Source: Earliella scabrosa
Lineage: Eukaryota > Basidiomycota > Agaricomycetes > Polyporales > Polyporaceae
Direction of reading: 5' to 3'
DNA: 64,000 nt
Assembly: GCA_022605405.1 (NCBI GenBank)
Contig: JABYQQ010000034.1
Coordinates: 1-64,000 of the forward strand
Positions within the stretch are counted from its first letter, which is position 1, and each line of letters starts with the position of its first letter. The translations under genes and the position numbers were made by a program. Positions 46,346 through 58,819 of the stretch are shown here, piece after piece. Under the pieces are notes generated by a model. It did not search any database. It saw only the letters and a list, made by a program, of their open reading frames with translations, and was not told the DNA's origin.

Positions 46346-47293
46346 TAGTATCTGGAAGGCGGCTTGCCTCGAGGACGGTTCTGAAGTTGGCGGTCTACAT
46401 TAGAGCCACGGAAGCCTTAAGTTTGAGAACGTCGGAGGACCCGGCCCGGTTGTTACCTCCCTTTGGGCGCCTATAATCGGGAACGGGTTCCCCCAGGCTG
46501 CGTCGCTGCAGGTCGCTGCGATGGCAGGCTCTTCCTACGTGTTCCTCATCGCCCTCTGTTGTCTTTGAGGTGCCACTGCCGCAGTCCTCCTACATCTATC
46601 CTTATGAACTCACACTTCCGCAATTTGCGCAAGACTAAGTACATAAGAGCCCCATGCCACACCGATCGTCACCCTCTCGAGTCTCGTGAACTAACGTCTG
46701 GTGAGGTTACCGTTGAGGGATAAGGCAAAGTCGCTGGCCGTCTGCCGTAAGGCTGAGATCATACAGGTACGATACGCCTAAGTAATCCTTTTGTGGCCTC
46801 GAGCATAACTTTGACCAGTCCATTTCGCTCCAGTCGCGATGATGTGGTATGCCGGGCAGACTTGGAGACAGACATGTATCGTCTCCGATAACTGGAATGG
46901 TGCGTGGAGAGTTTTGTTTGGCTGTTGAGGACACGTCGTCCCAGTCCCATAGACATATTGCTCGACACGCCGTTGCTCGAGAGTCGAAGATGAGCCAAAG
47001 AGGCGTTTGATGTCGTATATTCCTGCTGAACGCGTGGATCGAGGTGTCTGTATTGGAAGCGCAATCATTTCTTTCATTCGCAACGTGGTACTGGATCGGA
47101 GCATGAGTGACGTTACAGCGGAACCTATTCGCCTGAACTGGGAAGGGAAGCATCGACAGGTCTTTCCCACTGGTCAACCTGCCGCGAAGGCGCACTTTCC
47201 CCACGAGCCTGAGGATGGGTATATATCCGTCCGACGTGCCGGATTGCAAGATAAGGCTCTCCTCTTTACACTCGACGTTCGAGACATCCACAG
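46346..47293. other. Intergenic, upstream of permease
   Basis: No gene recognised. A TATATCC sequence at 47220-47226 lies about 70 bp before the permease ATG and may be its TATA element. Confidence 0.4.
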
Positions 47294-49672
47294 ATGGCAG
47301 ACTTATCCTCGGTCGAAAAGAATGGTCAGGTTATTATAGTCGATGACGAGAGAGAATTGGCGCGTATGGGATACAAGCAGGAGCTCAAGTAAGTGTCGGC
47401 TTGTGTTGGTTTAGCCCGCTCTTTCTGAATGACATGCTTCGTAGACGAGAGTTGACGTTACTGCAAGCGAGTCGCTCTGACTCTCATCTCGAGACTCGAT
47501 GCTCAACTCACACGCGCTCATGCACAGAACTTCGGCGTATCGTTTTCCATCATCAGCGTAATCACGGGCATACCTTCGTTGTTCCTCTATGGGCTGGTGC
47601 GCGGGTTCCTTCATTGTACATTCACATGCATTCGCACTGATATCAATCCCCCTCCTGGATGTAGAACACCGGAGGTCCCGCGCTCATGACTTGGAGCTGG
47701 CTAGTCACTGGTACGTACCTCGCAACCTTCCCTGTAGATCTCAACTTGAATGCTAATGTCGCTACAGCCTTCTTCACTACATTGATCGGTCTAGCGATGG
47801 GTGGTCTGTGTCGATCTACCACCCTCCTTGCTCGGACTGACCTGCGACCTCGTAGAAATCTGCAGCGCGCATCCAACCAGCGGAGGTCCGTATTTCTGGG
47901 CAGCCATGCTCTCGGAACCCAAGAACGCAGCGTTCGCATCCTGGATTACCGGCTGGTTCAACTTTCTAGGTCAAGTTGCTGTAACGACCGGTATCAGGTG
48001 AAAGATTCGTATTCTGGTGCAAGGCGAGGCGAGTCAAATTGTCACTTACTACATCGCTCCCCGTAGCTACGCAGCAGCGAACTTCATCTCGACACTGGCA
48101 ACCTTCAACACCAGTTTCGTCCCCGAAGCGCGCGTCACGATAGCCATCTACGCAGGCGTGCTGATCTGCCAAGGTCTCGTGAACACCTTCGGCGTCCACC
48201 TCCTCAAATACATCAACAACGTCTCGATCTGGTGGCACGCCGTCGGCACAACGGCACTGGTGATAGCAGTCCTCGCTGCGGCGCCTTCGCACCAGTCCGC
48301 CAAGTTCGTCTTCCAGAACTTCATCGACAACACCGGCGTCGACGGAGCTCCAGGATGGGGCGACCGTGCCAGCCCCGCATACGTCGCCATCATCGGGATC
48401 CTGACGACGCAGTACTCTCTCATCGGTAAGCTGCTGCCACTCGCCGTACCACACCTGGCCTGCTAACTAACGTTATCGTGGCCAGGCTTCGATGCCAGCG
48501 CTCATGTGAGCCTTCCTAGCGACCCATGTTGGTAGCGCACCCTGACTGCGTGCGAACAGATGACCGAGGAGACGCACAACGCAGCGATGGCGGGCTCGAT
48601 AGGAATCGTCATGGCCATCGGTGTGTCCGCCGTGCTCGGCTGGTTCCTCATCCTGGGCATGCTGTTCTCCATCCAAGACCTCGACAGGACCATCAACTCC
48701 CCCACCGGCCAGCCCGTGGCGCAAATATTCCTGGACACCGTCGGAGACAGGGGCGCGGTCGTCCTCATGGTATGCATCGTGCGGGTTATCGGCGCACTAT
48801 CTCCTCCGCGCCGTATCATCATCGTGCCAGCTGACGGCGAGCACTTGTTTGCCGGTTCCACGCAGGTCATCGTCATCGGCGCGATGTTCTTCTGCGGCAC
48901 GTTCTCCGTGACGTCCAACAGCCGGATGATGTACGCGTTCGCGCGCGACGGCGGGTATCCCGGACACCGCTTCTTCCACAAGGTCGACGCGAAGCGCAAG
49001 TCGCCCGTTCGCACCGGTGTGTTTTCCTTTACTTTTCTCTTCCATTGATGTTCGTTGGCTGAACTGGTGGTGGATTTGACAAGTTTGGCTGGCGTGCACG
49101 CTGAGTTTTATCCTCGGGCTTCCCAGCCTTGGGAGCGAGGTCGCGTTCTCGGCCGCGACTAGCATCGCCACCATTGGCTTGTACATCTCCTATGGTGCGT
49201 CGCATCTCCGAGTTTCGCGCCACTCTTGCAGTCTTGCTCACGATCATATGACACACGTCCAGGTATCCCAATAGCCCTCCGACTCGTCTACAGGGACCGC
49301 TTCAAGCGGGGCCCATTCCACCTCGGCCCGTTCTCCTACCCTGTCGCCTTCACCGCATGCGTCTGGATCGTCTTCATCGCCATCGCGTTCGTCCTCCCCC
49401 AGGCCAACCCGGTCAACTCGCAGACGCTCAACTACGCCGCGGTCGCCGTCGGGGTCGTGCTCGTGTACTCTGTTGGGTTTTGGCTTGTGAGCGCGCGGAG
49501 GTGGTTCACGGGGCCTGTTAAGCAGATACGGATACGAGGTACGTTTGTACGGCTCGTCGCGGCGCGTTTGATCGCTGTCGCTGATGAGCGGATGGTAGAA
49601 GAGGAGCAGGGCGTGGACTCGATTGGAGAGGAGGCGAAGCAGATGCAGATCAGAGTAGAAGGAGGTCCGTAG
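47294..49672 (+). CDS. APC-family amino-acid/GABA-type permease
   Basis: Twelve exons: 47294-47388, 47445-47466, 47528-47596, 47665-47710, 47768-47800, 47856-47997, 48067-48425, 48486-48505, 48560-48769, 48866-49016, 49084-49194 and 49263-49672. They total 1,668 nt, or 555 aa. A further 60-nt in-frame segment at 49539-49598 (GTACGT...TAG) may be an intron, giving 535 aa. The hydrophilic N-terminus ends ELARMGYKQELKRELTLLQNFGVSFS, the typical entry to TM1. Family landmarks are EICSAHPTSGGPYFWAAML, SWITGWFNFLGQ, the HMTEETHNAAMAG segment and FSVTSNSRMMYAFARDGG. About 12 hydrophobic segments are visible. The pattern matches fungal GABA/polyamine/choline permeases of the UGA4-HNM1 branch; substrate cannot be fixed. 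Intron 2 appears to use a GC donor (CAA|GCGAGT). Confidence 0.9.
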
Positions 49673-50905
49673 CTTGCGAGATAGACGCTCTCTACATGAC
49701 GGTGAGTGCTGTAACTCCCGATACCACGACCGCATCACTGAGTCCCTGCTGTGCAGATTAGAGCACATTCTGACAATGTATACGAAGCGCAGACAAATTT
49801 ACGGGTTCTCGCGCACGTCAAGCGATACATGGAACGGTTTGCGATATGACGATGGCCGGGTGCCTTGAACCCGACTCGGGTGCCGTTCGCCGACACGTAT
49901 CAACCGTTCTGTTGGGGTTCGCTGGTTGCTCAGCCGGTGAGAGGCGCGCCCTCTCGGACCTGACCACGATGAGACTGAGACTGCAGTGGTGAGTTGGCAT
50001 CGCCTTTGCAATATGGAAACGAGTCATTCACATACCAGTAGTGCGTATGAACATAAAGCAGCTGTTGAGACTCACAACTGTAGCACGTCTGCGTGGACGT
50101 GCTCACTGACAGACGACTGTATGAGGGCATCATGCCACACGTCATACTCTGTGCCTATTGTCCGGGATCTACAGTCGTACTATCATTCCGGTCCATGTGA
50201 GTTATTCGTATCTCCATTGACGAGGTTGGCTTGCAGAATTACACCCGCGAATGTCCCTCTTCGACCGGAACTGATTCCGTGCGTTCTTCCTTTCAGCCCC
50301 CTTCGGGCCACCTATGATAGAGCATGTCGCGCAAGGAACAAGGGGACTGCTCACAGTCCAAGACGGGTGCATCGCAGGTACAACCACCGCTCGGAAGCCG
50401 GTCATGGCCCCCTTGACAGCGAAGCCGTTCCTGCGCATCAACGGCGTCTTGCCGCCTCGCTCAGCCTGGGTCGCGCCCCTGGCTTCGTCGTTGCATATCT
50501 ACCACCTCCTTCTCGCTTCGCCGTGCTAAGAATGACCCTCGCGCGGTGCTCTGCAGCCTTCCAGGCTATCCCGCGGTGGCCCTTGACCGGTGTCCGCCTC
50601 CTCGCTCAATGGCCGCTCTTCCACACACCGCGCGGGTCCGCCCCCCGGTCCTTGTTGGGCAGTTGAGCGGCCGTTGTCCAACACCGGGCGACCCAGCTTC
50701 GCGATGCAGCTCAGCTGTGACAATCATGCGCGATAGGTCGTCGACGTACCACTCTATTCTCACTACTACGTTCGGCCCCCGTCAAGCTGGCCTTCGCGTG
50801 CCTAACCCCCGCGGGCATATAATCCGGACGCGCGTGCAGTCCTCCTCGCCAGGCTGCGGAGCCGCGCACACAAACACGATTGCTCACTCGTCCCCTACGA
50901 TTACG
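49673..50905. other. Intergenic, no gene seen
   Basis: Between the permease 3' end and the WSC gene. Open frames lack recognisable motifs. TATAAT at 50818-50823, 83 bp before the WSC gene ATG, is a candidate TATA element. Confidence 0.4.
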
Positions 50906-51664
50906 ATGCTCTCATTCACCGCGTCCGCGTCCGCGCTCCTGGTCCTCCTCTCCCTTTGCGGCGTCGCGCGGGCGTTCGAAACGCCCTTCATCCCGCTCAA
51001 CTGGACGACGCTCTCGACGTGCGCGGTCGACAACCCCTCCCGCATCCTCGCGCAGGACATCACGACCCAGGTCGCGAACAACACCCCTGCGGGCTGCGTC
51101 GCGGCCTGCTCCGCGCAGGGCTTCGGCTACGCCGGCGTCGAGTTCGGGAACGAGTGTCATTGCGGGACCGGCCTTGCGGACGTCATCGAGGACGCGCCCG
51201 ACGCGGAGTGCAGCATCGCGTGCGCGGGCGACGATACGCTCGCTTGTGGCGGGTCCTGGCGCATCCAGGTGAGAAGAACAGGAACCTCCAGTAGCGGCCT
51301 TGCTGACCCGCGTTCGCAGCTGTATACGTTCCCCGCCCTCCGTCCTGGCACGTGGGCCTACCAAGGCTGCACGGTCAACACGGTGGACACACCCGCGTTC
51401 GCGAACCCGACCGCGCTCACGTTCGACACCAACCTCGACCTCGTGAACCAGTGTCTGCAGGCGTGCGCGCGCCAGGGCTTCCGCTTCGCGGGGGTCGAGA
51501 ACGCGGAGACGTGCCAGTGCAGCAAGGGCGCGGGGCCGGCGGGGATGCAGAGGACGGGCGAGGCGGAGTGCAATTCGCTCTGCCCGCTCCCGGGTGACGC
51601 TGGGTTCGAGTTCTGTGGCGGGGTCGAGCGTTCACCCCAGGCAGGGGGTCGGACCATCCGTTAG
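50906..51664 (+). CDS. Secreted protein with two WSC domains
   Basis: Two exons, 50906-51268 and 51320-51664 (intron 51 nt, GTGAGA...GCAG, in frame), give 235 aa. A signal peptide (LLVLLSLCGVARA) precedes two WSC modules. The first runs at about residues 32-118 with CAACSAQGFGYAGVEFGNECHCG and SIACAGDDTLACGG. The second runs at about 130-225 with GFRFAGVENAETCQC and SLCPLPGDAGFEFCGG. WSC modules are putative glycan binders found in fungal wall-stress sensors and secreted enzymes. No serine-rich stalk, transmembrane helix or GPI signal follows, so this is not a Wsc1-type sensor. The end is odd: after FCGG the usual RLxxY strand is replaced by ERSPQAGGRTIR and a stop, suggesting a shortened or eroded C-terminus. 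Start chosen at the Met opening the signal peptide. Confidence 0.82.
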   Translation: MLSFTASASALLVLLSLCGVARAFETPFIPLNWTTLSTCAVDNPSRILAQDITTQVANNTPAGCVAACSAQGFGYAGVEFGNECHCGTGLADVIEDAPDAECSIACAGDDTLACGGSWRIQVRRTGTSSSGLADPRSQLYTFPALRPGTWAYQGCTVNTVDTPAFANPTALTFDTNLDLVNQCLQACARQGFRFAGVENAETCQCSKGAGPAGMQRTGEAECNSLCPLPGDAGFEFCGGVERSPQAGGRTIR

Positions 51665-52481
51665 GTGGGTTCCTTGGCCATGGGAAACGTACCTGAGGGA
51701 TGGTCTACCTGCGAGAGTCCTCTCCCGCAAGATCCGCAATTAGTACAGGCGCGTTCAGCTGGTCTACCTTGAGGACCCCGTCCGCTGGCGAGTGATGTAC
51801 CTACGCAGGCATCCCGGAGAGCTCCTCTCCCGCAATCACAATGGACCCTGCGTACTCTGTACTCATAGAGGGTCATGCGGACGTCTTCTAGCACCCTCCC
51901 ATGAATGTCCAGCGTGACGCTACATGGTATGGAGGCACAGAGGGTCTTTCGGCACCCTCCAAGGGATGTCTAGCGTGAATGTCTCTGAGGAGCTCCTCAC
52001 GTCCCGCTATGTTAGATACCATGACACTAGATGACATCTGTTGTCTTGGCAAGTCTTCCAAACATATTTTAGGTCGAAGTTTTGGAATGACGTGATCAGT
52101 GTGCTCCCGAGACCGATACTGTCCAATTGAATGCTGGTGATGCATCACTACCTTGAGATCTGCTCTAGTCAGGCCCTCAGTTCGAGTCCAGGCTTGACGG
52201 GAATGTATAAGTTATAGCATGACATCAACGGTAGACGGTATGCACAGATATTCTCGCAAGCTACTGATAGTACAGATGTTGACATCGACACGGAGAGGCG
52301 CAAGACGAATGTGGTACACGATCAAGTCGGCCAAGTACATAGTATGAACAGAGCGTACAGATACGGCGGTTACAGTGACAGGGTCCATCAAATGATGCGA
52401 TATACGACTGGGCGAGGGAGAAAGCAAGCAATATCCATTTACAAGACATTCAAGATGTACCGCAGAGGGCGCTCCGACTCC
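51665..52481. other. Intergenic with imperfect direct repeat
   Basis: Non-coding spacer. Two imperfect ~37-bp copies, 51883-51919 and 51944-51980, share GCACCCTCC and ATGTCYAGCGTGA at a 61-bp spacing. A looser pair sharing CTCCTCTCCCGCAA-like text lies at about 51710 and 51820. No tRNA or protein gene recognised. Confidence 0.5.
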
Positions 52482-52914
52482 TCAACGACTCGCCGGCGGC
52501 GGCTCATTTTGCGCCGCTGGCCCTTGTCCCCGTTGCTGCGAAGTGAGATGTGGGGCGAACTGCTGATATGGATGCATCTGGGGCGGCTGGCGGAAGGGAG
52601 GCGGCATGCGGTGCGCTGCGTACGGAGGCATTCCGCCCGACATGTGGTATGGGGGGTACAGTGGTCCTGGCGGGTTACCGTACGGCGGTGCCGGATAGTA
52701 GGGCGCACCGAGCGAGTTAAACCCGTATGCGCCGGGATATTGACCGTATGGCGGAGGGTCATACAGCCCGTATGGCGGTCCTCTCGCCGCGTCGGGCCGG
52801 TGTTGGGCGTCGTGAACTGCTTGAGGGAAGTTCGCAACACCCTGCGCCGGGACGCCTGCGGGAGGCTGCTGTGGGACGTGCTGAGCGACCTGCAATGGGA
52901 CATCCCCGCGGACC

Positions 52915-53040
52915 TCCCCGCGGACCTCGTCGCGGACCTCCCCGCGGACCTCGTCGCGGACCTCCCCACGGACCTCGTCGCGGACCTCCCCGCGGACCTC
53001 CCCGCGGACCTCCTTGCGGACCTCCTCGCGGACCGGCTTC
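52915..53040 (-). repeat. Minisatellite encoding EVRGEVRD
   Basis: 12/24-bp tandem units (GCGGACCTCCCC and GCGGACCTCGTC on the plus strand), about ten copies, inside the last exon of the large repeat-rich gene. It encodes alternating charged EVRGEVRD. Confidence 0.9.
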
Positions 53041-56000
53041 GGAGCCTCCTCGTCGACCTCCATAGGTAGATCCTCGTGCGCCTCCTCGCGGGCCTCCTCG
53101 CGGACCAGCTTCGGGGCCTCCTCGTCGACCTGCATAGGTAGATCCTGGCGAACTGGCTTCGGAGCCTCCTTGATGACTTGCATGTGTACCCGCTCGCGCT
53201 GCTGCGGTGGGGCGTCCTCGCTGTCCTTCGCGGCGGGTATGTTGTCTCCGACGTGTGCGCGTATGCCTCCCCCGACCACTCTGCGTCCGTCCTCGCGAGC
53301 TTGCTTCACGACCTCCAGCCCTGCGTCCCTGCGAACCGTTGGCGGAGCGTCCTTGGGAGGATCCTGCGGGAGCTTCAACGTTGGTTGCGAATGTTTGTGG
53401 GGATAAGTGAGGGCACAGGGATTATGAGCATTGAGCTTGTACATACCTTGGAGACTTTGGAAGAGCGATCTTTTTTGTCGCGGATGGGATGCCGAGTGTC
53501 CTCTGCCTCGGAACTGTCCATTCGACGGCGCTTGGGTGGAGGTTGACTCCCGGAGGCTTGAGGCTTGAGACGAAGTTCAGAATTTTCGCGGGAGTCAACG
53601 ATATGCTAGAGCTCACCTGCGCATCGCGACTTCCAGGTCCCTTGTCCTCCCTTGACCCCTTCGCGGCCAGAATGTCCTTCAAGTCGGGCAGATCAGAATC
53701 AGAGTCGGCCGACGCGATCGCCCGACGCTTGATGGCTGTCGTTTGACCGGTCTTCTTCTTCCTCGGATACGTAGGAGACGGACTACCTGCGGAAGAGCCC
53801 TGATGCGCGTCCGACTCATCCGAGCTGACCTCGACGTAGTCGCTATCTCGCACATTGGGAGCAGCGACCTCCCTCCGGGGTGTATCGTGGATGTGGACTG
53901 GCACGGGGCGGAAACGAACGGGTGCGCGCTGAGGAGGCTTCGATGGACCGGGTGTCGGCGGTGACGCGGCTCGCCCGCCCCCGCTGCTTCGTCCGGAGGC
54001 GGCGCGACGCGCATGGCGGGTGGTGTTCGCATCGTTATGATCTCCCTGGTTGTCGACCTCCTCCTCGTTGTCCTCGCTGTCTCCGTCGTTCTCACTGTCG
54101 TCGGACTCCACCGTGTGCTTCCGGGCCTTCTTCGTTGCAGCCGGTGACTCGTCGTCTGTAGCCTCAGAAGGAAGACCTGCGTGGTCGATTCGGCCGTTGG
54201 CAAATTGACGCACTCCACAGGGATCTCGGGCTCCGCCAGGTGGCGGGGCACCATACACGACCGGGTGCAACGACTTGGTCAGGTCTGAAAGACAATCAGC
54301 TAACTGGTCAGATGTAGAGCCCGAGGATCGCTTGGGAATACTTGCCAGACTTCGGTCCTTGGTGGAGCACGAACCGCAGAGGGTGCGGGTTCTCTCTGTC
54401 ACAGATGGCCTTGACTATCGCGGTCAGCGCCGCTCCGCCCAGCCCCTGGAAACCTTTGGACTTCTTCTTCGTTGGCTCCTTGGCGTTCGGATTGGGTAGG
54501 GTGATGGGATAGGGGAGGCCGTGGAGCTGGATCCCCAGACTTGCGAGGACCGTCGTCAGCTGCTTGCAGGGGAAGTTGGATGAGTCCCACAACGGCTTGG
54601 CGCAGTCTCCGAGCATTTCTATCCAACACACGAGCATGAGCGTGGATAGCAAGGAGGTCTATCGTGGCACTCACTAGCTAACAAACGGAGATGAGTGATA
54701 ATGAACTTGGACCGTCCTGCTGCTGTCGGAGGGTCGATGTCGTCAGGAAGGACGTATTCTGCGACGGTTCCGGCGGCCGGTGAGATCTTGGATGATCCTA
54801 CGGGAACCTTGACGACGGCCGCCGGCGCGCGACTAGGAGGGGCTGGCTTGCCTAGCTTCTCCGCAGTGACACGCGCATATCTCTCCTCTGCGACGTCGGT
54901 ATTCTCCTCGTACAGCATGTCGCCAAGTTCCCTATCAACATTGTCGCTGCCGGGCGACAGTCCAAAGTTCAGCACTGATCCGGAGCCCGGCTTCATAGCA
55001 GAAGTACTTACTACACATGTGTTTTGAACCCCGCGAGTACGGCGCTGTCCTGAATCCGCAGGCGTGTCGGGAAGAACTATGCGATACATTGTCAGATTCT
55101 GCATGCGACAGGAGATATTGCGCACTCACGTCCGCTGCGTTAGGCGTAGTAAACACCTTCGCAAGTCCTGTGTCGGAGTTGACGATGTTGCCGGCGACGA
55201 TGAGCGCGGCGCTGAAGCTATTCAGGATCTCGGCTTCTTCAAGCTATACGAAGCGACAGTCAGCAATGAATATGACTGTGATGCAGCGTACAGCGCGCCC
55301 ACAATCCGCGTAACCTTCCGAAACACTCCCGCGAATTCCTTCTTACGAGTACCAACGGTGACGACGCTGTTGTTGTGGAGGTCTTCGTGCAGGCGGAACC
55401 TCTCCAATATCTTCTTCGCGTCCTTTCCATAGGCCACCTTGAACTCCTTATAGCAGGCGCTACGCAACTGCTTGTCGTTCTGAAAAGCTGTCGCAGGAGA
55501 AGTTGGTAAATATTGCATAAGTCACTTGATACCCAATCTCACCTTCGTGCGCGTCTGTCCAATCATACCGAGTCGTCAGCAAGAATGTTGCAAGCACATG
55601 AGCCCTATGCGTACCGTCCGGCAGTCTCGAAAGCTCGGCCAAGGCATGCTCCTTATAGAACCGGAGATAGATGTTCCACATGTTCTTGATGAGATGCTTG
55701 CGCGAACGTGCCGCCGACCATTGATCGAACACCTGGCCGACAGTAAGATTCGTTGCGGAAGCGACCTTCTTGGCGATATTGATGACTTCCTGGAAACCCT
55801 CCTGGAGCAAGCGAAGATTCTCGTTGGAGACTCGCCCAGGCGCCTTTGGTCCCTCATCAACCCACTCGTCGTCGGTGAAATCGAAGATGTTCTCGTCGTC
55901 GCCGAATATATCGCTGAGGAGATCGTAGTCATCATTCAAGTCGACGTTTTGGTCCGAGTCCGCGGCCTGCAAATGAGATATGTCAGCGAGAAACACGGGA

Positions 56001-56239
56001 CTTGTTATGGCGTACGGACGTACACGGGCTTTTCCCTTATCAACGGGTATGTTTGACGTTGATGCAGCGCCGAAGACCGCGTCCGTCGGGGCATTGTAGG
56101 AGAGCGTTGCGGATGACCTCGACGACGTCCCAGCGGCCGGGCCCGAGTCACTGAAAGGTAACATCGGAGGAACGTCCTTCTGAATGTCGGGAGGTAAGTT
56201 CGCGGCAGAGTCTACAAGATGGTATGCCAGAGAGCTCAC

Positions 56240-56940
56240 CGGAGGGTCTATGGGAGGGTGCGCGCGAGCGTCGGCAGAAGGGTGCGCTGGAGGGTGCTCG
56301 GGAAGGTGCTCGGGAGGGTGCGCGAGAGGGTGCGCGGGCGGGTGCGCGGGAGGGTACCCGGGCGGGTGCGCGGGAGGGTGCGCGAGAGGGTGTGCGGGCG
56401 GGTGCGCGGGAGGGTACGCGGGAGGGTACGCGGGCGGGTGCGCGGGAGGGTACGCGGGAGGGTACGCGGGAGGGTGTGCGGGAGGGTGTGCGGGAGGGTG
56501 TGCGGGAGGGTGTGCGGGAAGGTGTGCGGGTTGATGCTCAAGAAGGGCGGCGGGAACGTCTGCAGGGGGTCGCACGGGAGGGTGCGCGGCAGGTGGCTCT
56601 GGAGGGTTTGCGGGATCGTTTGTGGGAGCGTGTGCAGGAGCTTGCGCGGGTGGATGCTCAAGAGGGGCGGCGGGAACGTGTGCAGGAAGGTGCGCGGGAG
56701 GGTGCGCGGGAGGGTGCGCGGGAGGGTGTGCGAGAGGGTCCTCGGGAGGGTGCGCGGGAAGGTCATCGGGAGGGTGCATGGGAGGGTGCGCGGGTGGGTG
56801 CGCGAGAGGGTCCTCGGAGGGGTGCGCGGGAAGGTCCTCGGGAGGGTGCATGGGAGGGTCCGCGGGAGGCTGTGCGAGAGGGTGTGCGGGAGGGTGCGCG
56901 GGAGGGTCCTCGGGAGGGTGCGCGGGAGGGTGCTCGACTG
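56240..56940 (-). repeat. 700-bp minisatellite encoding PPAHPP
   Basis: Degenerate 12-bp units (GGGAGGGTGCGC and variants on the plus strand) fill most of 56240-56940, with one ~130-bp interruption at 56540-56670. They encode PPAHPPAYPPAHPP-type text in the large minus-strand gene. The spurious plus-strand and other-frame open frames over the same bases (GGCAGG, EGAREG, RTLPRTLP) come from this repeat. Confidence 0.93.
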
Positions 56941-58819
56941 GCGGGGTAGGGCCATTGACTCCGTGCGTCTGGAGATTGTTGTACCCGCCATGCATGAATT
57001 CGAAGCCCTGGTGGCGAGGGTAGACTTGAGGTTGGAAAGCGGGCCCGCTCCCGCCCGGAGGCAAGGCCAAGTCGTTGGAGAACTGATATAGGTCGTAGTT
57101 GAATGCGCCGGTGATGTTGGGTTGGGTATGGCCGAAATTGCGGGATCCTTGCTGGCTGGGACCCCAGGGCTGAGGTCCGGGAAAGTCTGGATAGGCGATC
57201 ACGTTAGTATAGCGTTCAAAGTACAAGCGGGAAAAACCCTCACCTTGCGCCCAATAAGAGAATTCTTGATCGACGTTCATAGTTCCCCATTGAGGAGCTC
57301 GGGCCACCCGTTGGACCTCGCGAGCCAACAACTCCACGCCGTCACGGTGCCCGAAGTCTGCATAGTAGGAGTTGGGAAGCGTCGGCTGCACTGGGACGGC
57401 GCCGTAGTAGTGGTTCCCTGTGCGTAGAGTGTTGGGCGGCGCGGCGGGGGCAGTCGGGGGATTTCCGGGAGCAGACAACGCCTGACCGTCGACGAGAGGG
57501 TCTGAGGGGAGCTGCCGAGCCGGCCGTGCGTTGTCGGAGACCTCCTGAGGCACGTTGCGCCAGGGATATGTGTTAAGGACCGCCTGGTGAGCATCGACGG
57601 AGACGTCCTGATGGTGTGCGTTCTCGGCGGTACCTGCGCGGACCTCCCGAGGGACCTGCGGGCGTCCAGGACGTTCCGAGCGCTCCGTGGCTTGGCCCAT
57701 GCGGATGTCTTCGGGGAGGTTTGGCGGAGCGTGCTGTGGAGGGTTGCGACCGCGATCCGCAACTATGTCGGTGAAGACATTGCCTTCGACATCCCGGACG
57801 TCCTCCGGACGCATGTCAGAGGGGACATCGTCGGGCAGGATTTCCCTTCCCTTGCCCTTGTCAAGTCGAGGAACGTACGCTGCGACGTCTTCTTGTTCCG
57901 TGGAAGGAGGCTCGGGAGGAACGCTCGTGGGGACGTCCGCAGGGACGACGGAGGGCTCCCGCTCATGTACCTCGACTCCGGAGCCTGAGTGGACCCGCGA
58001 GGTCACTGCCTGGGACACAGCACCGACAGCGGTGACATTCATGAGTACCTCCGCGGGTACCTCCACAGGCGGGCGCACAGGAGCGTCATGAACGTTCCCA
58101 CCGAGGTCCAGAACAGTCGGTGTGCTCGCGAGACTAGATCGTATCCCCTGAGCGTGGTCCCGGCGCGGCGCGGATGGCTCAGTACGTTGACGATTACCGA
58201 CATAGATTGCTGACACAACCTCTGCAGAAGCTCCGACCTCCCCCGTTCCCGTCCCCCTCACATCTCCAGTAGACACGGTCGCAGGAGTGGCGGGCATAGC
58301 CTCGCCCACATCCGGAGTTACGCCCTTGGCTGGGATGGCGTTTAGAGACAGGGGACGATCGATGTAGAGACAGTTACTCACTGATTTCTCCAGGCGAGCG
58401 CTTCTTCCTACCGACCCTTCCGGTCTCCGTGCTGGCCAGGTTGTCTGCTACTATGTAGATAAGAATACATCCTTACAAACAGACGGCACGACTTACCCAT
58501 CTCATGTTGCTTAGCTTCAGCCTTCGTGCGTGAGCGCGTCGCACGTGAGTGGACGAAGTCTTTCCCCGTTGTCGGCTGTGCTTTGGTGCTTCTGGGTTTT
58601 TTTGACGTATTGATGGCCGTGATCGGCGCCGGCGACGTCAGGGAAGGGTTGGTCTGTCGGACTGTAGCGTTGGCGAAAGATGCGGAGGGGGTAGGAGCGG
58701 CTGTGGGGATTTTGGAGGTTGGGGTCGATGCCGAGGGGGTGAGAGCAGATGCGCCAACGGCTGAACCCGTCAACGTCGACGAACGTGTACTCGTGCCCCG
58801 TACGCTTGCCGACCCATTG

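Noticed and set aside
52185..52205. tRNA-like GTTCGAGTCC text
   Set aside because: The flanking bases do not form a T-arm or acceptor stem, so there is no cloverleaf. A similar patch at about 12300 was rejected for the same reason.
56219..57091. Plus-strand 290- and 241-codon and other-frame Arg/Gly- and Thr/Leu-rich open frames
   Set aside because: These are alternative frames of the 12-bp minisatellite that encodes PPAHPP in the minus-strand gene.
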